DNA from: Marsupella aquatica
Lineage: Eukaryota > Marchantiophyta
Length of the DNA: 64,000 nucleotides
Assembly (NCBI GenBank): GCA_973895155.1
Contig: OZ316896.1
Span: forward strand, 6,386,001-6,450,000
Direction of reading: 5' to 3'
Shown here: positions 43,981-55,738 of the stretch, one piece after another
Numbering within the stretch: the stretch's first letter is position 1
How the letters are laid out: every line of letters starts with the position of its first letter
Notes under the pieces: generated by a model
The model's database searches: none
Told to the model about the DNA's origin: nothing
Seen by the model: the letters and a program-made list of their open reading frames with translations, nothing else
Position numbers and translations under genes: made by a program

Positions 43981-46900
43981 ATGCCAAAGCAGGGGCGATG
44001 TGGAGGAGAAGGTGGCGACGATGCCCCTCAAAAATGTGCAATGTGGATGTCCAAGAAGCGGCGATTTTGTGCTAGTCCTGCTCTCGGCAATTCCATGTAA
44101 AGTCGCTCTTCAGGAAGATCGTCACTTTTTGGGCATGATTTTCTCGATCCACAAACTTTTCAGTTTCGTTGGAGATATTGTATCGCTGGCAAGTTTTCGT
44201 CTCTCAATATTCAAGCGACTCCTGATTTTGTCCTTCATGTAATGGATGAGCAGGTTTTGTGGGAACCACAGGACAGTTGCCGGAGAGGCCAGGGTACCTT
44301 GCCCCGTTGATCCTTCACAGTAAGCACAAACCCTGCAATGCAACCATCATCTTATCATTTTAAGATCAGTCAAAGGTTGAGATATCATCTTAGCCATGTG
44401 ATTGGGTATCCTATCAGTAGCCCTTCACTTGGCCACTTCGTAACGCGAGGTCTAATGGGAACTGATTACGGGTGTTCATCGTCTTAATTCGATATTGCCT
44501 TCCATGTTGCAACAATAGCATGCTTGCGAAAGGTTGGCTTTCCCAATGCCTAACTTGGTGAACAATTTGATCAATTCTCATGTGCAGCACAATTCTGAAA
44601 GAGAATGTAGCTGCCCATGTCAGTAAATGTCCTGCGACGAAGCAGTCGAAGCTCTCTAAACTTCAGTCATACTTCTCCCAAGGAGTGAATGCGGGATATG
44701 AAAGCGAAGATTCTTCAGATTTTCGAAATTCAAATGCTACTGTTGACACATTGGTTCAAGGAAATAAGAGTCGAAGTTGTGCTGCAAAGCGTACAGCAAT
44801 TGCCAGAATGTCGGAAGATCAGTTTCGGGAATTTATGAAGAGGATCGAGTTTACTCACGAAGTGTGCAGCCTCGGGGTTGAAAATGAAGCATTTTTCCAG
44901 CCTCCGCAGTGTTCTAGATGGTGGGGTCCAGACCGAGACAGGTTTGTGGCCTCAAAATATACTGACAGTGCAGATTAGGAAAAAAGTTGCTTAAAGTGTG
45001 CGTGGCATAGAATGAGATAGTTCAGTGGTGCACCGAGGACGGTTTATTCATCATCTATAGAATTGTGCATCTACTAGTAGTGACAGGATTGTCAATATCT
45101 TGCCTTATTTATGATTGACTTCTGCAGTTCACTTTCATCTCTCTCTTCCTCCTAGCATTCAATAAGTCCAGGGTCGTAAATGCGGTTATGAGTTGCTCTC
45201 TTTACAACTGTTTGATTCAGTGGTTTCGTTTTCTATAGGAGACTTCCATTCCAAGAGAAGCATGTCTCACAGCAGGCGTCCTTGTTGGGCAACCTTGAAG
45301 CATTCGGACTTCTTCAGGCACAAAGTATGAAGGCTGATGGCAAGCAGCAAGATGATAAGAAAAATTGGGTCTACGTTGAGTTTGGAGCTGGAAGAGGGTA
45401 TCTTAGTCATATGTTATGTGACAGTTATGGAGTTTCCTCTGTTGTGCTTGTAGAAAGGAGTGCCTACAAGTTCAAGGTTATTCCCCCTACCCTAATGGGT
45501 CCAATAGTCTCCTGCTCAATGCTAAGCAATTACTTTGCAAAACGTGGAATCTAATAAATCTTGGATTGAACTTCTACCCCTTTCTAAAGACCAAATTATA
45601 CCGAAGGAACCTCCAGTCATCGAGGATGAGTTGACCACTTGCGACTGTCTAAACGTGGCGTAAAAATCTTGATAGAAAGCATTTTACAGAACAGAACACA
45701 AGAGATGTGTTGCAATTGCAGAACATCACTAAATCATCTGAAAGGTTTCAGCGTGTTGTTCTTCGTCGTTCAGATTTCTGTATTTTCATTGCAGTTTATT
45801 AATTTTACTCTGCATTCACTACCGGTCCCCATTTAATACTGATGTGTCTAGAGTGAGGGGGTCAACGGACCCCCATTGATATCTCTGATAGATTCTCGTT
45901 AACTCAGGCGGATAGGACGCTCCGTCAAATTCTTGGAGTTTCTGTGGAGCGTCTGAGGACAGACAGTAAGTGAATAACCCTTGTTCAGAAGGGGATTTTG
46001 GTCGCACCTTTTCCGCCGCGTAATTTTCAGATCTTATGTCAGGTTATGGGTCCGTGGAGGATTGACCATTTCTGTGTAACATGTTGAGGGCACATAACTA
46101 ATATTTTGAGGCTTAATTTTATAACCTGGTAGGTTGTTGTGTTTTCCAAGCATCCATGGGAACTGACGTTGAGTTTATGTTCCCAGTCGAGGACCTTAGA
46201 TTGCAAGGCGTGGGACCACTACAAGGAAGTCATTTTGTGGCAGTGAGCAAACATCTGTGTGGACCGGCTACAGGTATTTGTGCCCCTCTATTGTTGAGTA
46301 CAAGGTTGGAGTTATAGCACCAACAACCAGTGTGTGAATTACGAGATTATGTTCAACTGTAGCTATTTGAGCCTTCAATCGTAGCGGTCAGTTTTGCCAG
46401 AGTGTCCTAGGCTTCCGGTTTCTGGAGTCGTTGCTTTCTCATACCTATTTCACAAGACTCTGAGGGCCAAGTTTGAGTCGTGGCACTACATTTGAAATTG
46501 GTTGTTCTGGACTTGAAAACTTGCTGGCTACAGACTTGACACTCAGATGCTGCCTCAACGTTGACATCTCGTCCAAGCCTCCTGATCAACAAAGTTCTGC
46601 TGACCCTATTCTAGAGGGTATTGGCATTGCGACATGTTGCCATCATCTCTGTCAGTGGGAATCTTATGTCAGTAAGTGCGAAAATCCCCTAAAGATTGTC
46701 GTTCATGTGTACCCCTTTCCAGGACGAGTGTCATGCGATGGGAGTGCCTTGAGGAGCTGACGGAAAAGCCATCAGTGAGTATAATGGGTAGTCTAGAAAT
46801 ATTGTTCAGTCTGAACTTTTCTTTCTTTCTGAATATTTATCTATTTTGTTGGCAGACAAGGAGTTCTTCCGGAAGTTGGGATTCTCCAGTGGTGACTTTG

Positions 46901-47511
46901 ACATGATTACATGGTTGACAAGCTGGGCAGTCAATAAGAGTGGAGAACACGGCCACACTGCATATGAAGGCGACACCAATCAAAAGGAAACCAGGTTGTT
47001 TGTAGCCGTTTTTTTGGATTGGATTATTTTATTCGAATTGCAAGCCATTGACGTGCGCTCCTTCAATCTCTAAGATCAACAATGTGCAAACATTATACCA
47101 TGAAACGTTCAATCTTTTATTCTTATTCATGGGTAAGAGGATAGGAACTATGATAAAGTGACACTTTTGATTGATGAGACGAAAATTGGAAAGAGTTAAA
47201 TTAAGTTGTGGGCTTCACCACATGTTACCCTGGCTAACACTTTCGCCACTTTTATGTTCATGGATTGTAGGCAAGGAAGTCTCAAAGTTCCCGAGATTGC
47301 TGCACAAAATAGGCCTCTGCTGTTGGAGATTGTGAACAGTATGGATCCTTTGCAACGAGGTGTCCTTGGGAGAAAGTGCAAAGACCTTTTGGACCATGGG
47401 AGGCTCTTGTGGCTAAAGCAACGTGGCTTGGATGTAAAGATTGTGAAGTATATATCATCAACAATCACCCCAGAGAACAAATTGTTGCTTGCGCGTAAGT
47501 GCTACTCCTAA
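43981..47511 (+). CDS. TRM13: tRNA 2'-O-methyltransferase TRM13 homologue
   Basis: Nine exons join in phase with GT-AG introns of 157-431 bp: 43981-44096, 44254-44319, 44588-44941, 45239-45476, 45908-45965, 46187-46273, 46534-46671, 46856-46994, 47271-47511. They give 478 residues, close to the family length. An in-frame TGA at 43963-43965 precedes the ATG. Residues 19-44 hold the CCCH zinc finger (C19, C30, C41, H44) and 55-75 the U11-48K-type CHHC finger (C55, H61, H71, C75). The catalytic part has VEFGAGRGYL (225-234), the SAM site, then KHLCGPATD (299-307), then ATCCHHLCQW (339-348), and ends with CKDLLDHGRLLWLK and KYISSTITPEN. TRM13 methylates the ribose of nucleotide 4 in the acceptor stem of certain tRNAs. 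No stop or frameshift is seen, so this is a working host gene. Confidence 0.95.
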
Positions 47512-47576
47512 CTTGTGTTGCATAAGAACAGTTTGTTTCTTCTCATGAATATGTGGTAGCTTCTTAATGCCTTTTC

Positions 47577-48375
47577 TTGCAAGGACCATCTGTCAATGCG
47601 ATGTTGAAAGGCGTGGGCAGTATCCTATTACAATTAGAAGTCGAGATGCACTACATAGAGACAACGATGGATCCTTGTGCCCAAGGTCACTACGAGGAAG
47701 GATATAAATGCAAGACGAGTGTATTCTCTGAATCTGAGGAAACGGTTTGTACTTCTTTTGCCTCACCAAAATAATTCAAAGCCTACTCGTAAGTTTACTG
47801 AAAGAGATGTAGGCCAATTATTGCCAAGGTTAACCACAACTCAGAGACATCCTGTGTTGGACTTGGTTGAGGGTTGGAATGTAACGCCCATATTCCTTGT
47901 AAGCTGATTTGAAAAGTTTGAGAAAGCGTTCAAGTCATGCAAATGGACCTCAAGTATGAAGTCGATGGTATTTTGGATCACAAGAAAAGAAACAAAAAGT
48001 AGTCATGGATTAGTTGGCTATAAAGCCATTACAGAGTTCTAACCCAATACACTTTTCATAGTTAACTACAAGGTCTCCTGATTGTACTTCTGGTGTTTTG
48101 ATGTTTCTTTTGGAATGTTCGCGCGATTTTTCTGTGCTCGCGTCAAGGTTAGTCCTGTCAACTCTGAAGTGGCGAGTTTGACCAGGCTAGGACCACAACC
48201 AGTCAAAAGTTGAGTGTATTCGTTCAGTTCCACAAAGCTAAACGGAAGAGCTCCTCAACAAGGGAGGAACTAGATGGTAAGTTCTGCCATATATTAACAA
48301 AATGGCCAAGTAAGCTTACTCTGGGGAAAGAGATTTCAGTTGATGAGGACATAGAGTCTTTGTAGTGGGGGAGAA
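47577..48375 (+). mobile_element. Decayed 3' end of a Ty3/gypsy element
   Basis: 47640-47710 in one frame reads RDALHRDNDGSLCPRSLRGRI, like the integrase zinc-domain region of chromoviruses. Near 47950 YEVDGILDHKKRNKK followed by SWISWL resembles a chromodomain (YEV-x-x-ILDHR, W-x-x-YLVKW) with stops. A purine-rich GTGGGGGAGAATG tract at 48366-48378 fits a polypurine tract. The core of integrase is missing, so large deletions occurred. Confidence 0.55.
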
Positions 48376-49260
48376 TGTGACAGACCTATCTCACACTTAC
48401 CTCAAAGCCAAGGAGACAAGGGACTCTTAGATCTTCAAAATGAAGAGAATCATAAGTAAAATCGCATATCACAGACATGTTTCTCTTGTTGACAGATCAC
48501 AGTGGTTGAAAGCTTCTGATATTCAATTGGGAAGTTTGTGACCAAATGAGCACAACCAACACTGCACTTTTCAACCAGTGTCATGCCTGGATGGGTGGGA
48601 CCACTAAGCACTCTTGGCCTCAGACTGATCCATGCCTGGACCCAGTGTTGACGGGATACTCATCGAGTCCAGTGCGTTTTATTTTCGGCGGATTCTTCAC
48701 ATCTCCTTGGTCCCTCAGAACCCTGGCAAATGCAACAAAGGGAAAAAACATTGTCCAATGACGGCATTTACTCCTACTCTCTTGTGAGTTGAGCCCATGC
48801 CCTTTTGCCAACCAATCCTCCTCACCCCCAATCCCAGCCAAGGCTCGCGTGCCCTTCTCACCTCAATTCTCCAGATTGCCTCAATTCCTACCTCAAAGCT
48901 GGCTAATAAACTTACCTGGTGGGACCCTAACTAGCCTTTAACCTTACCTGGTTGGACCGCAATTAGCCAAACCCTCCTTACCACTTGGCAAGTGGAAGAG
49001 GCAGTCACCTTACTATCTACCTGGTTGGCCACATGATTCTCACCACTCAGCACCCCAACTTCCCAGGTCTCCCACTTCCAGGAGGAGCTAGCACCTACTT
49101 GCCTCCACCCAAAATAAATACATTGGTCTGGACAATGAAGCCATGGACATAATTTGGCACAAAGGCTTTTCAAGCTTCAACGTGGGTCTCAAACCCATTT
49201 GAAGCCCATGATGTACCATTGTGCTTGGTTTTGCAAAACAACGTGGTGCTCTAGAAAGCA
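48376..49260 (+). repeat. Possible LTR after the gypsy remnant
   Basis: TGTGACAGACC follows the polypurine tract directly, as an LTR start should. The right end could not be fixed and no second copy is in the window. 48546-48761 is a short frame with no domain. Confidence 0.35.
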
Positions 49261-49900
49261 GGCCAAACAGGTACTAGATGAATAAGTTATAGCTCAGTTT
49301 GGGGGCCAAACGACCACTAATGATCTCTTTAGTACTTGTCAAAATCTGTGAATTTACTGTTTATTTGCAAAGCTACAGAAATTCAAAATTTTATGATCTT
49401 TAAGTAGTTGAAAAAATATGCCAACGTCATTGAAAACCTAGAGAATTTAACATAAACTCATGATTTCCTTAGTACTTGATAAAATCTATTGAGGCACGGT
49501 GAGGGATATGCTTGGTGGACCCCCAAACAGAAAAACTTTGCTTGATCAGCCCCAGGCCACTTTTCTTCCGTGATCAACCTCCTCTTCATGAGCCGGAGAG
49601 GATGTTCTTGTAGATATTCTTGTAAATCAAGCTTCAGGCTTACTAGGACCACACTTGGTCAATAGTGACTTCAGGCCCTCACTATGAGCTTTGCCCAGTT
49701 TTGATCTGACTGCGGGTCAAACTACAGGCATTGAATGGGGCTGGTAGTCGTTGTCGTTCTTGGGACAGGCCCTCATGTCCACGCCAAATATCCAAACTAT
49801 AAGATTAGTGAAGGCACTCACATGAATGTCTTTTAATTGTTTCATGAACATCATTCCTTGTTTTGGCAATTTTCTCCCAATTGAGGCCCTTTTTGCAAAA
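49261..49900. other. Non-coding, AT-rich
   Basis: No gene seen. The phrase tttagtacttgtcaaaatct at 49329 recurs as ccttagtacttgataaaatct at about 49467, a short internal repeat. Confidence 0.35.
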
Positions 49901-50265
49901 ACTACTCTTGCTGAAAAGATGCTAGGTAAGTAAGTGTGACCTGAAGACAGTGCCCATCACACCTTCCAAACTGGCCCCACCAGTGTCAGCCATTCACCCC
50001 TACTTGCCCAAATGGCATGGGTGAGCAAATGTTACTCTTGCTGAAAAAAATGCTAAGTCCCATTTGAAGATAATGTCCACAATGTCTTCCAAAACCACCA
50101 CTGTTGACCATTTACCCCGCCTGAAAGTCATGGGTTACTCTTGCTAAAAAAATGAGAAGTGTTATTTGAAGACAATCTCCACAATCTTTGAAATCACCAG
50201 TATTGGTCACCCTTGCTTGCACGGCTAGGTGAGCAAAAAATACTCTCGCTAAAAAAAGGAGGTAA
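49901..50265. repeat. Imperfect tandem repeat, units about 100-130 bp
   Basis: Units begin with (t/a)ctctt(g/c)GCTRAAAA-like strings at about 49901, 50032, 50133 and 50238 and share ttgaagaYaatSTCCAcaat further in. The units have drifted and differ in length. Confidence 0.6.
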
Positions 50266-50400
50266 CAATAACAGGAAATAGTAAATGTTAACAGTAAAAA
50301 ATGCAATTCAATAACATTCTTGGAATATTTGGCTCCTCATCGGGCAGTTCAAGATGTTTGAATCTGCAAAATCAACACGTCCAGTCCATCATTGTATGTG

Positions 50401-50682
50401 TCAAAAAAATGTTGTCCTTCCAACCCAAAAATGATCAGAAGGATCTGAGTCATGAACGGAGAACCTCTCCCTAAAAGAGCGTGGGGGCAAAGGATTCCGA
50501 GGTGGAAGGTTTGTCAATCTGCGGCTGATCCCCTCATCCAAAGCCAGCCATAAACTGTTCCTCTCTGTGGATGTCTCCAGATATTGAGTACTTCTAGAAA
50601 TTGGTACTTTGGTCGACAACTCCAACTTGAGCTTTGGAGTAGTCTCGCTCCTTTTGCCCACAATCTGCTTCCCTTTATCCAT
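50401..50682 (-). CDS. Hypothetical ORF
   Basis: 93 codons, MDKGKQIVGKRSETTPKL..., basic N-terminus then Ser/Thr- and Pro-rich. No family recognised and no splice evidence. It may be a remnant of a LINE ORF1 or a chance frame. Confidence 0.2.
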   Translation of the reverse strand: MDKGKQIVGKRSETTPKLKLELSTKVPISRSTQYLETSTERNSLWLALDEGISRRLTNLPPRNPLPPRSFRERFSVHDSDPSDHFWVGRTTFF

Positions 50683-51742
50683 CTAAGCGGAAACACAAAA
50701 ACCGGATGGAGTTATGAACAACTAAGGGCGCAGAGTAAACACTTGAAGGTCGTGCAATAAAAACAATGAGGAAAGTCGGTGATTGGCACTAAGTATCGGA
50801 CAATTGTCAAAGCGCATGAACATACAAGACCGAGAGCCATGAAAAGACTAGAACAACGGGACCAGTTTGATTGCAATCAATGGATGGGTACATATTGGTG
50901 TAATTGAACAGCTAATTTTTATACCCGAGTACAGTACTTGACATGCATTTAAGTTGAATATGTAAATGTCTTCGTAAGAAAATAAACTTCCGATGTGTTT
51001 GTATTCATAAAGCTCAAAGTTAAACGCAAACTTTAGTAGCGCCAAACAAAAGGTGAGAGAGATTCTATTGGAGCTTAGTTGGTGATTTGCGTTTAGCACG
51101 ATCCCACTTGGAAGCGCTAAGAATACAAACGGGAGACATAAGGAACATAAAGAGGATGGCCAAGAGGGACATTGAAGGGAGTCAGGACAGCGTCAAGATA
51201 TTGGTGCTGCGATACCTGAAAGGTATAGTAGACAGGATTTGAGAAGTACCGCTTACCCAAGAGGAGGGCGGGGATATAATCATCGAGCACAAGTAGTAAT
51301 TCAACAACCATTTGATGTATACTCTAACTCTGATAGGGCTAGAAAAAGTTGCCAGGTTCAGGGGGAGCTGAATTGTGGTCAAGAAAGAGAGCCGGTAGAT
51401 ATGGAGCCTATAATTGCTACTTCGGTGGGGCAGCGGGATGGAGAAATGGTGCCTCCCTGGTAAGGGCAGCTAACTCGAAATGTGAGGGTAGCAAAGAGGA
51501 TAACACGGAGGGGTCAGAACAAGAAGAGGTGGTGGTCACGGCAGAATGTATAAACATTCTGAAGGAGGCTGCAGCAAATACTACCGGGGATTGGAGTTCT
51601 AAGTTGTATACGTCAGTTGAATGGAGTCCGGGTGAAGCAGAAAATAATGCTAGGTAGCTATATAATTGTGGAATGCTCTGTTATTTTACGGATTAAACTC
51701 CGATGCTCCCAAACTTTTGGGCTTGAATGGATTGGGGCATGA
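50683..51742. other. Unassigned, LINE 5' flank
   Basis: No supported gene. 51239-51657 has open frames on the plus strand (YPRGGRGYNHRAQ and an acidic stretch) that could be the disordered start of LINE ORF1 but are not alignable by eye. Confidence 0.3.
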
Positions 51743-52506
51743 ATGGTGGAAGAACAAAATTGGTCGGTACTACAAGTAAAATTTGTGGGGAAGAGTTTTT
51801 ATGTGGTTGTCTTTGAGAATGCTGACCATCGGGACATGGCGCTGACTTTGGCACCGTGGTTCCTGGAACGGAAGTTGGTATACACATTCCCTTGGGACCC
51901 TTCATTTGGTATAAGGAATGAGAGTTTTACTAAGCTGCCTGTATGGATTGAGCTTCCATTTCGGGCACTTATTCTGGAAGGTTGTCAAATCAAGATTGTG
52001 GAATCACTAGGGAAGCTGCTGCACTATATACAAGGGGATGATTATAGCTCCTATCCACATGACAAAGCATGCATCTTATGGGATACGGAAAGAGAGGCGC
52101 CTCACAGTGCACGGTCACACGTGTGGTGATCAGAGAGGACATAATAATCTGGCAACCAATTCTGTTTAAAAATATCCCATATCACTGTTTTGGGTGCAAC
52201 AAAAAGGGACATCTTGCAAGAGAATGCAAGGAGGGGCAAGATGTCGTGGCTGAAGCAGATCAGGAGAATAATGATGAGGACTTAGTGGGTACGCTTGAAG
52301 AACTAGATGTTGTTGCCGAAGGGGACCCGGAGGAGGTGTTGAGGATGCAACTTGCTATGAATTTGCGAGTAAGAAAGGGAGCGGAGCTGGCAGCACCTAG
52401 AGGGGAAGATACGGTGACAGCTGATATAGTAGCTATTGAATTGCTGATGCATGAGCAAAGGAAGGGCTTCCTCACCGCAGGAAATAAGAGAGAAAAAGTT
52501 GGATGA
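51743..52506 (+). pseudogene. L1-type LINE ORF1 (DUF4283-like plus zinc knuckle)
   Basis: 51743-52129 (MVEEQNWSVLQVKFVGKSFYVVVF...MALTLAPWFLERKLVYTFPWDPSF...LPVWIELPF) has the layout of the plant DUF4283 domain found in L1 ORF1. After a frame change, 52069-52506 contains PYHCFGCNKKGHLARECKEG, a CCHC knuckle, then an acidic tail. ORF1 binds LINE RNA. The frameshift near 52100 breaks it. Confidence 0.75.
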
Positions 52507-53109
52507 GGTGAGTGTGGAAGCAGAGGGCGAATGGGGCACATTGACCATGAAGGAGTTGGGGAGGCCGGAGATGGTGGCTGATGAAATCAGAATTCTTTGG
52601 TGTCTGCAAGGCTTGATGCGGGGGCGCAGAGCTTTGAACCCTCTGGATCAAGGGTAGCCGATAAGGATACCAAACAAGAGTTGACTCACTGAGTGGCAGC
52701 ATGGAGCTGGAAGCATTATCTTATCATGGCGACACTGACATGGAAATGTCAGAGTATGAGGGTATGTAACTAGTAAAGGGAAAGAACATGCAAGAAAACT
52801 CTAAAAAACAAAGATCTTTGCAGTTCTCGCACAGGGGATTGTCTGATGTAGGGGAGGAATTTTGGCTGGAAGCTGCTGCTAAGGGGACGGGAAAGACAAT
52901 CAACATTGCTTCTGCACGTAGTGAGGATGGTTCGACTGAGCTGTTGAATTCTTCGTTGCTTATTGTTGACTCTCAGATGGAGGAGACTGGAGAGATTGTC
53001 ATTGCTACACCGCGGCGACGGAAGGGCGGGAGTGTGGGCTCCGGCACCTCCTCGGGGGGACGAGTGAGGATATAGAAGCTGACAAACGGGGGGAGGGAGG
53101 ATTAAGAGA

Positions 53110-53649
53110 ATGACGGAAGATCTATCGAGGATAGCGTCCTGGAATGTATGTGGGCTATATGAACCCAATGGAAAGAATGTGGTGAAGAACTGGATCATAG
53201 CAGCAAGGAAGTAACAACTAAACATTTTGGCACTTCAAGAAATAAAGGCGGATAAGTTTAGACTAGATATGGCAATGAGAGTAATTCTGCCAACTTATCA
53301 GTCTATAGCATTGGCACCTGATGAAGGTCGTGGAGGCACAGCATTACTTATACATCTGGATTTAAGGCTAATCTCTTTTGGGGTGGCTGATTTAGGTAGA
53401 GCTGCAGTATGGGTCATGGTGGAATGTATGGACTGCAACTTTGAAATCCTGAGCGTGTATGCACCAAATTCTTCTTGTTTAAGAGCCATTCTGTGGCATG
53501 AACTTAAATTGCAGCTGCCCCAGGCCAGTTGGATGGTATGTGGAGACTTTAATATGACTAAAATCAGGGAGGACTCGACTGGTGATTTGCCACTGATTAA
53601 GGGCAGAGAAACAGAGTTCTGGCGGTTCCTAACTTTAGGTAAGATTTAA
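53110..53649 (+). pseudogene. LINE endonuclease domain (broken)
   Basis: From ATG 53110: RIASWNVCGL, stop TAA near 53212, then NILALQEIK, LLIHLDLRLISFGV, FEILSVYAPN and WMVCGDFNMTK. These are the APE-type endonuclease signatures in order, with Asn, Glu and the GDFN catalytic region visible. The final SDH motif is not found, so the 3' part is damaged. In active L1s this domain nicks the target DNA. Confidence 0.85.
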
Positions 53650-54950
53650 TTTGGTTGATGCATTGCTAATCAAGGGGGAGATCACTGGTAAGAATGGAGG
53701 GTATGGTGGAGGCACTAGCAGCGGCATGGATAGAGGGTAAGGGGGACTGCACTGAACCGATTCTAGGCTTTGACAAGGCCAGTAGAAATATGAGGAGTAA
53801 ATACATCGAGAAGCAAGCGACACCTAAGTAAGAAGGAGGAAGAAATGTTACTCTTAAGAAATCAACTTAGAGTGCTAAAAATGCAATTTTGGACGAGTAC
53901 ACAGAAGAGGAGTTGAGAGACTACATAGACATGGCAGATCTGGAGGAGACACACAAAGGAAGAAGTTAGCAAGAATCAAGTGGTTGGGAGAGGGAGAGGA
54001 GCCTTCAAGATTTTATTTTGCAACTATTAAGGCCAAAAGAGAGAGGGAGGCTGCTATGAGGAGTCTAACAGTGGAAGGAGACAGAAGGCATGTAAGGAAC
54101 TATATGCGCCAGCCCTATGGAGCCATCCAGGGGCGAGCGGATGGAAACTCTAAATCAGCAAAGTAGACTGTTGGCGCACACAAGGGGTGCTTTGTCAATT
54201 ACTGAGATCCAAATGCTGGAAGGGCTGCCAACTAAGGAGGAAATTAAAGAAGTGATGTGGATGCTGCCCAAAGAACAAGGCCCCAGGTTTGGATGGGATG
54301 ACGGTAGAGGTTTATCAGGCCTGTTGGGAGTTTATACATGATGACCTGGTAGCAATGGTACAGGAATTTTGGCTTACGGGAAATTTAGTTGCTGGGATTA
54401 AAGAAGGAACGATTAAGTTTATTCCCAAGAAGCCAGATAAGAGATTGTTGAGAGACTGGCGGCCTCTAACTATGCTGAATATGGTATACAAGCTTATAGC
54501 CAAGTTACTGGCATTAAGGCTGATAAGAATTCTACCAAGAATTATTAGTCCTCAGCAAACAGGTTTATTCCGGGGAGGAACATACTTGAAAACATATCAC
54601 TGGCTTGGCTGATGTTTGACTGGGTGAAAAACAGGAAAGTAGAATCACTTTTCTTAAAGCTGGACTTTGAGAAGGCATTTGATAGGGTAGACCAGAGCTA
54701 CATCTGGGAAACCGTGCACTTGTTGGGTATAAGTGGAATGTTTATTAAACTAGTGAACTAAGGCGCTACTGCAACAGGCATCCTCGAGGATTTATGTGAA
54801 TGGACTGCTTTCCTCTGAGATTGGACTGCTTTCCTCTGAGATTGGACTGCTTTGGGGGGTTAGGCAAGGATGCCCTCTTTCACCACTATTATTTGTGATA
54901 TCAACACAACCCTTAATGGACTCGAGGCGATCATTGGATCTTAAAAGGAT
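53650..54950 (+). pseudogene. LINE reverse transcriptase, truncated
   Basis: Signatures in order: KNKAPGLDGMTVEVYQ (54275), IKFIPKKPDKRLLRDWRPLTMLN, then after a frameshift near 54570 NILENISLAWLM, LKLDFEKAFDRVDQ (first catalytic Asp), and GVRQGCPLSPLLF near 54860. The F/YADD motif and everything after it are missing; similarity stops at about 54950. A 21-bp unit tggactgctttcctctgagat is duplicated at 54801-54842. Confidence 0.85.
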
Positions 54951-55289
54951 GGACTAGATGATTTTGTGGATGGCATTTCACAGTTGGAAGAAAGTAAAAT
55001 TTGGCAATCACTTATGCTTGTTTCAATAGCTCAGAAATTTTCTACTCTATTTAAGAGTATTCATAAAGATCAGGTAGGTCATAATAATCTAGAATATTTG
55101 GTCTGCATGTAGAACAATGTTAAGTTTCCTTTTCTCCAAAGGTATCTTCTTCCCGGCCAGGGATGTAAGAATGATAGGGCACATATTTTTTAAATGACAA
55201 TAAAAGGTCATGGATCAAGAGTAGATTTACATTGGCAGATGAAGAAGGGGAGCCTCTTGAAGGAGCTTGGGTGAGCTTTGATGTGATGA

Positions 55290-55738
55290 ATGATATCTAA
55301 AGAATGGAGCACTTTCAGTGCACACATTTATGACCATAACTACCAAGCTCTTTGTACAATATTTACCTGTGAGCTCAAAGCCAAGGATGCGGAATCTCTT
55401 GAGAAAACCTGGAGGTTGACGATAGAGGTGGCTTTGGAGAACTGTTTAGAGGACATGGAAATTCATGGATTTATGGGGATAATGCTCACGCAGGATGGAT
55501 TGCGATCATGAATATTGTCTTTGATGGTCATCCAAATCTAGAGAATGAGAGATCTTACGCATTCCATTTTTACCAATCTTTGCATTGCCACTCCATCAAA
55601 CGAGTATTGGAAGAGAAGCACGTTGAGCATCGAATCCTTTGGGACAAGTTACAAAGTGAAGCGCCTCGACATTTGTTGAAGCTTACAGGATTTCCCAAGA
55701 GGGTGACTTATGGTGGAGATCAGGAAATTGTATTCTAG
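55290..55738 (+). pseudogene. Transposase-like fragment, tentative
   Basis: Two frames, 55290-55511 and 55508-55738, join to read HIYDHNYQALCTIFTCELKA, EIHGFMG, a window around ADNAHAG-like residues in the other frame, then YAFHFYQSLHCHSIKRVL. The order (a D-containing strand, GFM-A-D/N, then FHW/FHF-x-x-SL-x-x-H) resembles DDE-type transposase-derived proteins seen in plant genomes, but I cannot name the family. It lies after the truncated LINE and has no visible ends. Confidence 0.35.

Noticed and set aside
47206-47270. Start of the last TRM13 ORF at 47206 as a separate gene
   Set aside because: The part before 47271 is intron sequence; the acceptor at 47269-47270 gives the phase needed by exon 8.
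43981-47511. TRM13 as a processed or dead copy
   Set aside because: Introns with GT-AG borders are present and the exon phases join without any break, so it is neither a retrocopy nor an evident pseudogene.
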